This document shows, in pieces, positions 22,487-59,400 of a DNA stretch of 64,000 nucleotides. A program made the translations under genes and the position numbers. The stretch spans positions 22,372,488 to 22,436,487 of the forward strand of contig CM072511.1 in the NCBI GenBank assembly GCA_036898135.1. Reading direction: 5' to 3'. The DNA is from Oncomelania hupensis (lineage: Eukaryota > Mollusca > Gastropoda > Littorinimorpha > Pomatiopsidae). The stretch's first letter is position 1. Every line of letters begins with the position of its first letter. The notes under the pieces are model-generated. The model made no database searches. It was not told where the DNA came from and saw nothing but the letters and a program-made list of their open reading frames with translations.

Positions 22487-22915
22487 GAGGCACGGTGGCC
22501 TAATGGTAGAGCTTTGGCTTGCGGATCTGAAGATCCCGGGTTCGAGCCCAGGCCTGGGCATTGTGTTGTGTCCTTGGGAAAGACACTTTACTCCCGTTTC
22601 CTACTCCTTCGGATGAGAGTATAAACCGAGGTCTAGTCTGTGTCGCATACATTCCATCATAACGGACTTTAAAGATCCTGACGCTCATGTCCTAGACGGG
22701 TGAGTGCCGGTGACAAGAACACACCCAGCATGCACTTAGGTCCTTCTCCCCCATCCCTGGCTGCCCAGGATTGTGTTCAGTTGTACGGGCGTCAGACCAT
22801 GCGCCCAAAGGCTGCTGGTGGGCGTCTCGGGCGGCTTGAGTTAGATCCTGTATCGGCCAGCGCCTTGAGCAGCTCTTGAGCTGGTAAAGCGCTGTATATG
22901 AACGATTAAATAAAT
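22487..22915 (+). mobile_element. tRNA-derived SINE, family A, best full-length copy
   Basis: The head starts GGAGGCACGGTGGCCTAATG. A B-box-like GGTTCGAGCC lies at 22539-22548. The body includes GACACTTTACTCCCGTTTCC and GACTTTAAAGATCCTGACGC. The tail reads CCAGCGCCTTGAGCAGCTCT then AAAGCGCTGTATATGAAC, with AAAT and AAT units following. Related copies lie at 12004 (tail only), 15603 (different tail) and 40697 (middle deleted). Confidence 0.85.
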
Positions 22916-22938
22916 AAATAAATATAATAATAATAATA

Positions 22939-22970
<32 letters not shown>

Positions 22971-23439
22971 CATCATTCATGACAAGTTGTCCACAAACCC
23001 AAGCCAAACACATCGGCTAAATGTATATAGTCGGTGTGGCGATCAGAATATTCCAAGAAGCATACGCTTTGCAAGTGCGGGTCTCAGGTTCGAGCCCCCC
23101 TCCCCCCCTCCCTCTCTCTCTCTCTCTCCCTCTAGCATCCTGTTTGCCAAGCGCCTTGAGCAACTCTCTATGCCAAACACACACACACTCACTCATACCG
23201 ACCCGTCCACCAACCCCACGCACCTCCAACCTCTTCTCGTAGTAGAAATCACTTTATTTTTCTGTTGAATCGACCAGACGGCTGTTATCGCTCTCTCCAA
23301 ATTTTCTTCATGTTCACATCGTTCAAAATACTTGTCCCCCCCCCCCCTTTACTCACCTATCTGTATCTGTCTCTTTTCCTTCTTTGAAAGAAGTCAATTG
23401 CGATTATTGCATTAAAAAAACGTAATATAGGGGGTTACT
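22916..23439. other. Low-complexity and unique DNA, no gene
   Basis: (AAT)/(ATT)/(CAT) units at 22920-22980, a CT-rich run near 23095-23135 and a C-tract at about 23335-23348. Nothing else recognised. Confidence 0.5.
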
Positions 23440-23720
23440 TTAAAATGGTCGGGAATCAGAATGAGCCCAATGCGCCCACCATATTTTTCAAGAACCACTG
23501 AACAGATTTTGACCAATTTTCATAGGAACATTACTTGGGTTAGTGGCAAGCTACCCGTGCAATCGTAGTCGTCTTCCTGGCCTCAAAGGTCAAGGTCGCT
23601 GGGATCAACTGTCTTTTTTTTAAAAACATGTGTTGTTCTGTATCTCAACAACACCAACAACAATAACAACAACAACAACAACGGCTGAACCGTCTGGATA
23701 ATAAATGAAAAACAGTTACT
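23440..23720 (+). repeat. Diverged dispersed repeat with tandem AGGTCA-type motif
   Basis: Shares with 26015-26300 the ordered segments AGGAACATTACTTRGGTTAG and CAAAGGTCAAGGTC, at about 23525 and 23585 here. Overall identity is low, so this is an old repeat family. An AAC-rich run follows at 23645-23682. Confidence 0.55.
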
Positions 23721-23844
23721 TCGAACTCATGGGAAATCATTTCGTCGCAGTCCGTTGGTTGGTTGGTCGATCAGACCTTCAAAACTCTTCCTCGATTCTT
23801 TGCATCTAATCCTTCACATGTCATTTAGCTCATTCCCATTATAT

Positions 23845-23850
23845 TTTATT
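23845..23850 (-). promoter_or_regulatory. Candidate polyadenylation signal of the GPCR gene
   Basis: AATAAA on the minus strand, about 160 bases beyond the receptor stop codon. This is the nearest canonical hexamer I found. Transcript data would be needed to confirm its use. Confidence 0.35.
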
Positions 23851-24009
23851 AAGTTTAAATAAATAATCAATAATTTCTCTAAATAATGTTCTTGCCTTTG
23901 AGGTGTCTTCTTTGTTGACTTCAAAACTGTCCCGCATCTGTCAAAATTCCTCCTTCCTTTACTCCACGACTCTCGCTCTAACGCTCCTCCTTTCTCCAGC
24001 TCTATTCCT

Positions 24010-50382
<26,373 letters not shown>

Positions 50383-51315
50383 GTTGAAGTTTGAAATATT
50401 GCGACGATACAGTTTCTGTCTTATAATCCGCTGTTTTTGTCTTAAATCACAGTCAGCAAATCACTGCGGATTTATTTTATTTGTCTGACATCCCTATCTA
50501 AATTGACCCATAACCCTGCAGTCACTCAGTTGTGATCCGACCCTACTTCTGTCTTAGTCTGATGAAAACCCACTGTTGTGAACTAAACAACAACAACAGT
50601 AACAAACACTAAAGTAACACTGGAAACTTTCGATCCCTTATTTTTAGTACATCAGTGACATGGGATAATTTCACATTGTTATTTTCAATTTGTGTAACGT
50701 CTCCTACTTTTATTTCAGTTTAAAATTACAGTTGTCAACAGACATTTAAAACAAACGGATTGAATTAAAACCTGAAACTGTTTCTGTTACTGATTTTGTA
50801 AACTGATGTCACAGTATTGTTTTATTTTTACTTTTGGGATTCCAATGATTCTCTCCTATAAAAACAAAAAAATATATATATAAATAAAAATAAATAAAAA
50901 AACTACCCACAACTTCCTACGGGAAAGGTTTAAAAGCAAGTTGTCAGGTCAAGGAAAGGAGACGATCAAGACAAAGCCAAAAGTGTCATTCCAGGCCACA
51001 CAAGACTGCGACGAAATCTGAAGGATATTCGGTGGTCCAAAGTGGTCTTCTGGGATCCGATGAATTATATAAAACGCTCAATGACAGATACAGTGGCAGC
51101 GGTATCCTTGATCAGTTGGGTGGGTTGTCGATATGCCAGGTCACATCTCAGTAGAAAGCAGCAAGCTCCACGGCGTCTGAAACATTAAAAGTAACGTATA
51201 ACAGATTTATTAATTTTTAAAGGGCCACAACAAGATCCCACATTTCAGCGTCACAGTTCCTATTCAAATTCAAAATGAGTTTTGCTCAATACCGGTAGGA
51301 AAAGGGAGGGGGAGG
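50383..51315. other. Upstream flank of the GPCR gene
   Basis: Presumed 5' UTR and promoter of the minus-strand receptor, but no TATA box or initiator could be assigned. No other feature seen. Confidence 0.45.
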
Positions 51316-52010
51316 AGGATAGATTAGATAGATTGATTGTTGCTTTAGGTCCAGCGGACTCTTCCGAGCCAAATCAGGACCGGACAACCCCCAATCCGCA
51401 TAAAAGATCTGCCGAAACAACCCTAGTGGGAAAATGGAATGCCCTCCACCGGCCAGTCACTTTTTCAATAAAGACATCCCACGCAGGGGACGGCTGAGGC
51501 TTTACCCCAACTACTCGAACCCCGGTTACAAAAACAAAATAGACTACAAACATCATTATAAATCATCAACAAAACACATACATATAAAATGCCTATAGTG
51601 CTAAATAATACAATCATAGGAAGCCCTAGTGACCACCCGGCAGAAAGCGTCCAACACTCCCAAGCTGATCCAACAGACCTCATACACAAACAAGGAGTCT
51701 TGTCCAGGAAGAGTTTTCAAGGAAAAAGGTAGGTCATTGATCTAGCGAAGAAGAAGATAGTATAGCAGAGTGATAGGACAGATCAGGAATGGGAAAGAGT
51801 AAATGAGGAAGACAGCGACAGTGGGAATTTAAAGCACTAAATTTCCATAAAGTGGGGATACTATATATACTGAAAACCCCCGGCACTCCAACGGGGGTAC
51901 TGTTGCCGCAGTGAATCTGTCTTGCCTACAAAGGAAAGACAGGTTTTCAACTGGGGCTTTCACTTTTCCCTTTATAGGTTTGAACAATCTACAGTGGCAA
52001 GAGGTGGTAA
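51316..52010 (-). mobile_element. Dispersed 0.7-kb retroposon, copy 4
   Basis: The conserved end GGTCCAGCGGACTCTTCC at about 51348 is bordered by GATAGATTGATTG. It is highly similar to 28166-28872 through CAATCTACAGTG (about 51988). Minus-strand TATA-like TATATATAGTATCC near 51860. Confidence 0.8.
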
Positions 52011-53087
52011 TCAGATTAAAGCCCCCAAAACTAGCCTCTTTCAAAAGTACGGTTTTGATATAAATGGATCAATGTATTTTGTTTATAGATCTATTAATAG
52101 CATAAAAGTCGATTCTAAAAACAGTAACACCGCAGCAAAAGTATATACGATTGGCACAATTGTTTATTTACATATCAAGGAAGACATGCCAAATATTTCA
52201 ACGCTTGGCGACCAGTCTGAGAAACAAGTGCCCATTATATGATTGGTTTTTCTTTATGTGACAATAAATGCACTGTCCCGAGTAAGCTGGCTGCCACAGC
52301 AACAACAAAAATATACAAACCCCCTGGCCCTGATTCGAAAGCTTTTGGTTTACTTTTAGCGAAAATGAATTTTAGCCTAAACATTGGCATCTAAATTACA
52401 CGAAACACTGATAACGTGGGCTTAGTGCTGTTCAAACCAACAGCAAGACGTTTCAATTTTCCATTTCTGTTCTGACAGAGTGATTTCCCCTGTTATAACG
52501 GTACACCAATACGCTCTATGATCTACTAGATGATATTTTTAGCGCTAGAAAGGTAGCTAACGATTGCTATTAACAGACACAAAAACTACGAGTAACTGTT
52601 ATTTCTAAAAAGTTTTGGGTTTTGTTGGCTGCCAGCTAAATCGTATTTTTTTCATTGGGGGTAACAATCACTGTGAATGTTAAACGGACCTGTCGAGGGG
52701 CCGGGGATGTTTGTAGATTATAGTCACACGACACTTTCGCATATAGGTGACTACACCATGAAGCCTAGGCCTACCTGTGTAGCTCACACAGTTCTTTATG
52801 TGAAGTTTTGCAGTATAACGCCTGGAAGCGAATATCTAGACGTGGATTCAATCAATTGAAACGCGACAAAAGGTTTTTACGCGTGAGAAAGCACAGGCTG
52901 TGGCGTTCTAAATGCCACATTTAACGTAAGCATAAACCCTTTTTCAAAAAAATATATATTTTTTAAATTTATAAAATGTAGAAAAGGTTAGCGTTTTGGA
53001 ACACTAGACAACCATGTAGAAAAGGAACTTAATGACTCGGTCTTCCCAAGGAAGATGTGCCATCAAAGTGGACAGTACCACATTGCC
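52011..53087. other. Unannotated stretch with one SINE-tail remnant
   Basis: GTAGATTATAGTCACACGAC at about 52713-52732, followed by TTTCGCATATAGGTGACTAC, matches the family C SINE tail at 49437. Otherwise no feature. The 106-codon frame at 51922-52242 has no recognisable domain. Confidence 0.5.
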
Positions 53088-53887
53088 TAAAGCCCCGGTC
53101 ACACAGCCCTTTACGGCTGAATCACGGCCAAAGCGCGTCCAAAATTTGTTACCCGTGGAGTGGACGTTGTTACCCTTGGAGTGGACGTTGTTGTTCGCGT
53201 TGATGTCGAGGTTAAGACGAGCTACGGTCGAGGTATAGACGTGGCAGGACGCGGGGAGAAATCTGAACGGCATCGGACGCGGCAAAAAGTTTGTAGGTAG
53301 TGCTTTGTCAGTGATAAGCCGCTAAACACGCGCTATTTTCCGTGATTCCAACGCGGTACATGCGTCCAATGACTGAACGCTAAACTTTCGCGTCTTACCG
53401 CGTCTCCCCAAGTTCTAATCACTGCCGGAACAAGGATTACCACGCGTGTGTTGCACGTCTTTACCGCGTGTTTTACCCGTGGTTGTGCGCGGGCTAAAAT
53501 TTTGAGCAGTTCAAAACTTTTTGCCGCGTCCGATGCCGTTCAGATTTCTCCCCGCGTCCTGCCACGTCTATACCTCGACCGTAGCTCGTCTTAACCTCGA
53601 CATCAACGCGAACAACAACGTCCACTCCACGGGTAACAAATTTTGGACGCGCTTTGGTCGTGATTCAGCCGTAAAGGGCTGTGTGACCGGGGCTTGCAGT
53701 TCAAAACTTTTTGCCGCGTTCGATGCCGTTCAGATTTCTCCCCGCGTCCTGCCACGTCTATACCTCGACCGTAGCTCGTCTTAACCTCGACATCAACGCG
53801 AACAACAACGTCCACTCCACGGGTAACAAATTTTGGACGCGCTTTGGCCGTGATTAAGACGTGGAGTGCTGTGTGACCACGGCTTTA
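53088..53887. mobile_element. Foldback element with long inverted repeats and a duplicated right arm
   Basis: The left arm (about 53088-53290, starting TAAAGCCCCGGTCACACAGC) is the reverse complement of 53512-53695. The right arm is then repeated in tandem at 53696-53887, ending GCTGTGTGACCACGGCTTTA. The left arm also contains a roughly 21-bp internal tandem copy (GGAGTGGACGTTGTT twice). The central spacer is about 220 bp. No transposase, so it is non-autonomous. Target duplication unresolved. Confidence 0.85.
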
Positions 53888-53895
53888 CACTTCGT

Positions 53896-54653
53896 TATGA
53901 CGGCGTGCTAGCGCCAAAACCGAGAGATACCATTATCACGAGATAATTCAAAATCAACGCGTGTTCTGTGTAATATACAGAACTACCGGTAATCCACAGT
54001 GTAAATGAGTAATTATAGGTATTTGCCACGCCTTCCTAGCGCCAAAACCTGATAATTACAAATATCATGAAATAATTACAAATATCAGAGGAAAATTACA
54101 ATTATCATTGAAAAATTACAAATATCTTTGCGTGATCATGTTTAATTTTCAGTTTTGGCTCTAGCATTCCGTCTGGAAATGGGCCAAAACTAAAAAGTTA
54201 TTTTCATAATTACAATTTGTACGTCTTAATTGTAAATATGTCGTTTATATTTGTAATTATCACATGCTATTTGTAATTTTCAGGTTTTGGCGCTAGTAGG
54301 TCGTCATAATGTGAAGTACCCAGAACACGTGTTAATTACTATTATCACTGAGGCTTGTTTTGGCGCTAGTAAGCCGCCTTAGTCAGAATTAAGCATTATC
54401 ACGTAACAATTGTAATTATGAAGTACAAATTTTAATTATTATGATTGTGATCATTATAATTTTCGGTTTTTGCGCATTTCCAGGCAGATTGCTAGAGCCA
54501 AAACTGAAAATTTAAACATGATCGCGCAAATATATTTATCATTTTTCAATGATAATTGTAATTTTCCCTTGATAATTGTAATTATCCCATGATATTTGTA
54601 ACTATCTCCTGATATTTTCATGTATCAGGTTTGAGCGCTCGTAGGCCGTCATA
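53896..54653. mobile_element. Foldback element with nested inverted repeats
   Basis: Starts TATGACGGCGTGCTAGCGCC and ends with the inverse, CGTAGGCCGTCATA. The CTAGCGCCAAAAC motif recurs at about 53909 and 54039, and in reverse near 54290, 54360 and (degenerate) 54635. The interior holds ATTACAAATATCA-type units on one side and the complementary ATGATAATTGTAATT-type units on the other. No coding capacity. Confidence 0.8.
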
Positions 54654-54819
54654 CTTTAAAGGTAAGGTCTTTCTGGAACACTTTCCTCGGCACCTCTTAT
54701 ATACGGTTGATAGCAAAGGTCGAAATAGCTGTCGCACAATTTGCTCTCCATGAACAGTGGTCCTCTTAATCAGATTGGAGAAAAGTATTCTAGAAAGACT
54801 TTCATCTTACCTTTCAAAG
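54654..54819. mobile_element. Small MITE-like element
   Basis: About 166 bp. The left end CTTTAAAGGTAAGGTCTTTC is mirrored at the right end by GAAAGACTTTCATCTTACC followed by TTTCAAAG. It directly abuts the preceding foldback element. Confidence 0.55.
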
Positions 54820-55460
54820 AATAAGGAGGCAGTGTCATATAGTCATCTTTGACGCCAAAATCTTCATAGGGAATATCAAGTCATTAGTTCCTTTTCTACG
54901 ATATGAAAAAAAAGTATATTCCATGCTCCTGATATTATTACATGCTTTATAATTATAGTGATACATTATGTGTCTGATATTTGCGAAATGTAAAAAGAAC
55001 CATAGATGTAGCCTATATGTACATGTATGTATGTGTGTGTGTGTGTGTGTGTGTGGGTGTGTGTGTGTGTGTGTGTTGACTAGCAAATATAACATGTCAC
55101 ACATTTCCACTTTTGAGATAAATGAAATTTTGTCTTTGAAAGTCGCTATGTTTGTTCTTACTGTATTTCTTGGGACACTAAGTGTTTTGTCTTAAAGATA
55201 TATCACTTCTTTTGTATTCATGAGAATTTCTCTGTCCAGATTGTATAATTTAATTAAATATGGAGGATTTAAACCACCAAGGGTGGTCATGGACATGTGC
55301 CTTTTTTCCCTTTTACAGACCAAAACTTGAGACTTTCTTCTACAAGCTGAATTGCAATGTACTCAGTCAATGTAAAATGGATTATAATGCCTATTTTGCT
55401 GTGGTAAATGACTAGGTATGATGGAACTGAAGTTGATTGTGTTATTTTTTATGCCTGTAC
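54820..55460. other. Unannotated stretch with (GT)n and a partial repeat
   Basis: (GT)n at 55029-55077. GGACATGTGCCTTTTTTCCC at about 55291 resembles an end of the foldback element at 61119-61452. No gene. Confidence 0.5.
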
Positions 55461-55474
55461 GAAGACCACAAGGG
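55461..55474. mobile_element. Left terminus of a foldback element split by the LTR element
   Basis: GAAGACCACAAGGG is the outer end of the inverted-repeat element that resumes at 61119. Its inverse, CCCCTGTGGTCTTC, closes that element at 61452. Confidence 0.7.
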
Positions 55475-56107
55475 TGTTACACTCAGTTTGATGTTGGTGT
55501 TTTCTATCAGTATCTGATTCAGCCCCGATGCTTGAATTCCTGATAGGGTGTAACTCAGATTCGTTTATTCACACAGCCCGTCCAAACAGCATACAAGTCA
55601 CAAAGTCGACGTATGAAGTTTTCCACTTTTATTCAGCACACATCAACAACTGCATACAATTCTCAATTCAACTCAACAACTTTCACAGCAACTTTCCAAA
55701 TCACTATCAACAACTTTACTCTCAACAACAATCTCGGCACACGATTAAATAACCTCTCTCTTTTCCGGAAAGATTTCGAATACCGTAGAAATGACGCACT
55801 GCCACCAATCGAATAAAAGATCGTCATCACTGACTTACGTCATACTTCTCTCTTCCTGCCAAAAGAATGTTCTCCATTATCTACGACCATCAAGAAACTT
55901 CGATCGATAGTAAACAAACAGATCCAGAATATTCTACAACAATATCGACTAACCAAAATTATCAACGTTATACAAAGCCTCTCCTAACAACAATGCAAAC
56001 TCAAATCAAAGGTAAATAAACTCCATTATTGAATACTTTGCAAATCGAAACGATTAGATCTATCGTACACGCTTCAGCCATGCTATCGTTCGCGTTTCAA
56101 CGTAACA
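55475..56107 (-). repeat. 3' LTR of the RT-deleted gypsy element
   Basis: 633 bp, TGTTAC...GTAACA, matching 60486-61118 throughout by reading. Minus-strand AATAAA occurs within it (plus-strand TTTATT near 55563 and 55627). Confidence 0.95.
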
Positions 56108-56120
56108 TAACCCCCCACTC
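56108..56120 (-). promoter_or_regulatory. Polypurine tract
   Basis: The minus strand reads GAGTGGGGGGTTA immediately before the 3' LTR. Confidence 0.65.
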
Positions 56121-56216
56121 AAGAAGAAATTTACCCAATTTCTTTCAACAACGTTGAAACGTAATGCACAAACAATGTACAGAATTAAAACTTACTTCAG
56201 ACTGTCTCATTTACTG

Positions 56217-56450
56217 TCAATGTTCTCAGTTTATATACACAGAGTCCATGTTTTTCATCCGCAAGTCTTTCTGGATATTGTCAATGTTCACAGTTCATTC
56301 ACACAGAGTCAATGTTTCTCATCTGCAAATCTTTCTGGATACTGTCAATGTTCACAGATCATTTACCCAGTCAACGTTTTTCATTTTCAAGTCTGTCATT
56401 ACCAATATTCTTAGTTCGTCCACACAGTCAATGTTCTTTCGTTCGCAAGG
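56217..56450. repeat. 64-bp tandem repeats between pol remnant and 3' LTR
   Basis: Imperfect units starting TCAATGTTC at 56217, 56281 and 56345, with a shorter fourth near 56402. Shared segments include CACAGAGTCAATGTTTCTCA and CAAGTCTTTCTGGAT-like pieces. The array overlaps the end of the coding frame. Confidence 0.8.
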
Positions 56451-59400
56451 AATCGACGCCCTCGTCAGTTGCGGTCGTCATCGGCCCAGGGTCAAAGACG
56501 ATGATCACGTGGGCTTCCCTGGAATCAGTGCGTCCTCCGTTGTCTCCTTCTTCCATCGGATGTCCGACGCAGTCGACGTTGTCAGCTCCCAGGATGCATT
56601 TGCTGGGTCTCACGGTCAGGTTGGCTTCTGCGGGACGGTGGAACAGCTCCCTCATGGTCTGCAGATGCTCCTTCCAGGTCTGGGTGTGGACTTCATGTTC
56701 GACCAAAGTCGTAGAGCCTGGGACATCATTGAAGCTATGTGGAAACTCGCCCATAAAGTCCTTGAGCTCCATCTTATGACCTTCCGTCAAGCTTGGTCCT
56801 AGCTTAACATCATCGATGCCTTCCTTGCTGTGGAAGTCTCCCAGTTCCAACAGTTTTTCGCTGTCAAAGCTGTCGTCGGTCACAGCTGCTGTTGCTGCAT
56901 GTACAGTCTCTGGCGGCCTCTCCACGTACAGCTTAAGGAGGTTGGCGTGGTATATTTTGGAATGCTGGCCGACCTTCACCTTATAGTCGTTGATCCCCAC
57001 CACGGTCTCCACTTCGTACGGGCCTTTCCACTGCATCAGCAACTTATTATGATCGGTAGGTAGCAGCACCAGCACTTTGTTGCCAGGTTTGAACTTCCTG
57101 CTCACAGCCCTACGATCATAGTAGTGCTTTCCACAGTCTTGGGACTTCTTCAGGTTTTCTCTGGCTATCTCGAGAGTCTGCTCCAGTTTCTCCCGTAGCT
57201 CAAACACGTACTGGTAGCTGTTCTTCACCTCTGGGGTGTCTACTTCTTTCGTCCACAGTTCTTTTAGGATGTGCATCGGCCCTCGGATGGTTCTTCCGTA
57301 CAGCAGCTCGAACGGAGAAAAGCCGGTGGACTCCTGCGGTACTTCTCTGTAGGCGAAAAGTAGGGCGTTGATGTAGCGATGCCATTGTCTGGGCTGCTCG
57401 CTGCACAGTTTCTTCAGGGTGGACTTCAGCGTAGCATTGAACTTTTCGACGAGCCCGTTGCACATCGGATGGTAGGGTGTCGTAGTCAAATGCCGGATGC
57501 TCAGCAGTCTGTTGACCTCCTTCATGCAGTCAGAGACGAACTGCGTCCCGAGGTCTGTCAGAATTTCTTCAGGCACTCCAAGCCTACTGAACATGTCCAC
57601 CAGTGCCTCTGCTACAGTTTCAGTGTCAATCTTTTTCAGTGGCACTGCTTCTGGGTACCGAGTCGCATAGTCCACTAAAGTCAGTACCCACCGATGACCT
57701 TCTTCACTCGGAGGTCTTATTTCGCCGATTAAGTTTAAGGCCACCCTCTTGAAAGGTCGGTCGATCAAAGGCATTCTCTGCATTGGCACTTTAGGCACCC
57801 TTCCTCGAGGTATGGTCTTCTGGCAAATGTCACACGATCGGCAGAAACGGCTGACGTCCGCATGAAGTCCTGGCCAGTAGAATACAGCCTGGATTCTATC
57901 CGACGTCTTCTTGATACCCAGGTGACCTCCCATGATTGAGTCATGCGCTACTTCCATCACCTGGCGCCTTAGGAGTAACGGTACCAAGACTTGACGTAGT
58001 GGTTTCCCTCCGCTGACCCTCGGGTGCTGGAAGATTCGGTACAGGATCTTGGCCTTCACCTCAAAATAGACCGTACCACTGCCCTTGGTTACGTGGTCTT
58101 GGCGGTTCCTGTACTTGTTTAAAGTACTATCAGCTTCCTGGAGCTGGATCAGCTTATCTCTGTCCACGATGGCAGCTTTAGAGTTGTCGGCGACTTTCAG
58201 TGGCGTAGACGTCTTGTCTCTCTTGGCCTGGGCCCTGGTAGTAACAGCACCGACGATCTCTGGTCGGCAGGGCTGAGCCGGAGTAACCACATTGTCCCGT
58301 AGCAGCTCTGTAAGGTCTCCATCGGGAAACGGCAATGGATCCTCCTCCACAACTTCGACGTGTTGAGTTGAGGCAGGACTCCACTCTGGATCGGGGTCGT
58401 CGGGTCGTCTCGCGCCGTCGATATTCCCGATCATCAAATCATACAGCGGCTTCTTCAGGCAAACCGCTTCGACTTCGCCTATGTAGAAAGGGGTGTTGAC
58501 ATGAATTTTTGCAACTGGCGCTTTTACACATTTGCTGTCGGCCATAAGTGTCCATTTTGAATCGCCAGTGAACTGTTCTTTAGCGATTAGGTCTTCTCTG
58601 ACGATGACCCCACTACAGCCAGAGTCTCTTAAGACAGTCACTTCATGATTTCCGACGCGTCCCTTTGAAACAGGCATGTTTTGGACGGTCACAGCTGCGC
58701 TGGCGACGACGGGGATGGATTTTCCGTTGGCAAGGAGAAGTTGGCCATCGGTCATGCACTCTTGCACGTCGGCAGGAGTAGCTGTGCGCTTGGTCTCACT
58801 CGGAAGAATGACGCTCCCGCCGCACACTTGATGGTCAGATCTACTGGTTTGCCGTTGATTGGAGAACCGCCTCTGCCGGTTGCCCGCCGCTGCGTTGTCC
58901 GTACTGCTCCGCTGTCCGCTACTTTTGTTTTGAGGACAGTTAGCCGCTCTGTGGTCTGTAGCGTTGCAGGTGAAACAGCCCCTTGAATGCCCTTCCCTGG
59001 GAGGAGGCGTGGAGTCTGTCTGTCTCTGGCTCGTCTGGCTTCCCTGGATCTGGTTCACATGGTTTCCAGTCTTCTGAAAATGTTTCGTCGCGCTGGGTGG
59101 CCCCAGGGTTTTCCCATGAGCGATGAGATATCTTTCAGCAGCCTCAGTCACATCTTTAAGCGTCTGCAGCTTTTGTTCTTCTAAGTGGGTCGCTAGGTCC
59201 TTGTGACAGGCATTGAGAAATTGTTCCTTCACGATCAGGTCATGGAGACTGTCGTAAGACTTCGTTTCGCCTGATAACTCCACCCACTTGTGTAGATATG
59301 ACGACAGGCGCTCCACAAACTGCTTTGGCGTCTCGCCTGACTTAGGCCGGCATTCACGGAAGCGTTTACGGTAGCCCTTCTCTGTAAAGTTGTAGCACTG

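Noticed and set aside
51922..52242. 106-codon plus-strand frame
   Set aside because: It starts within the dispersed retroposon and shows no recognisable domain, signal peptide or splice context.
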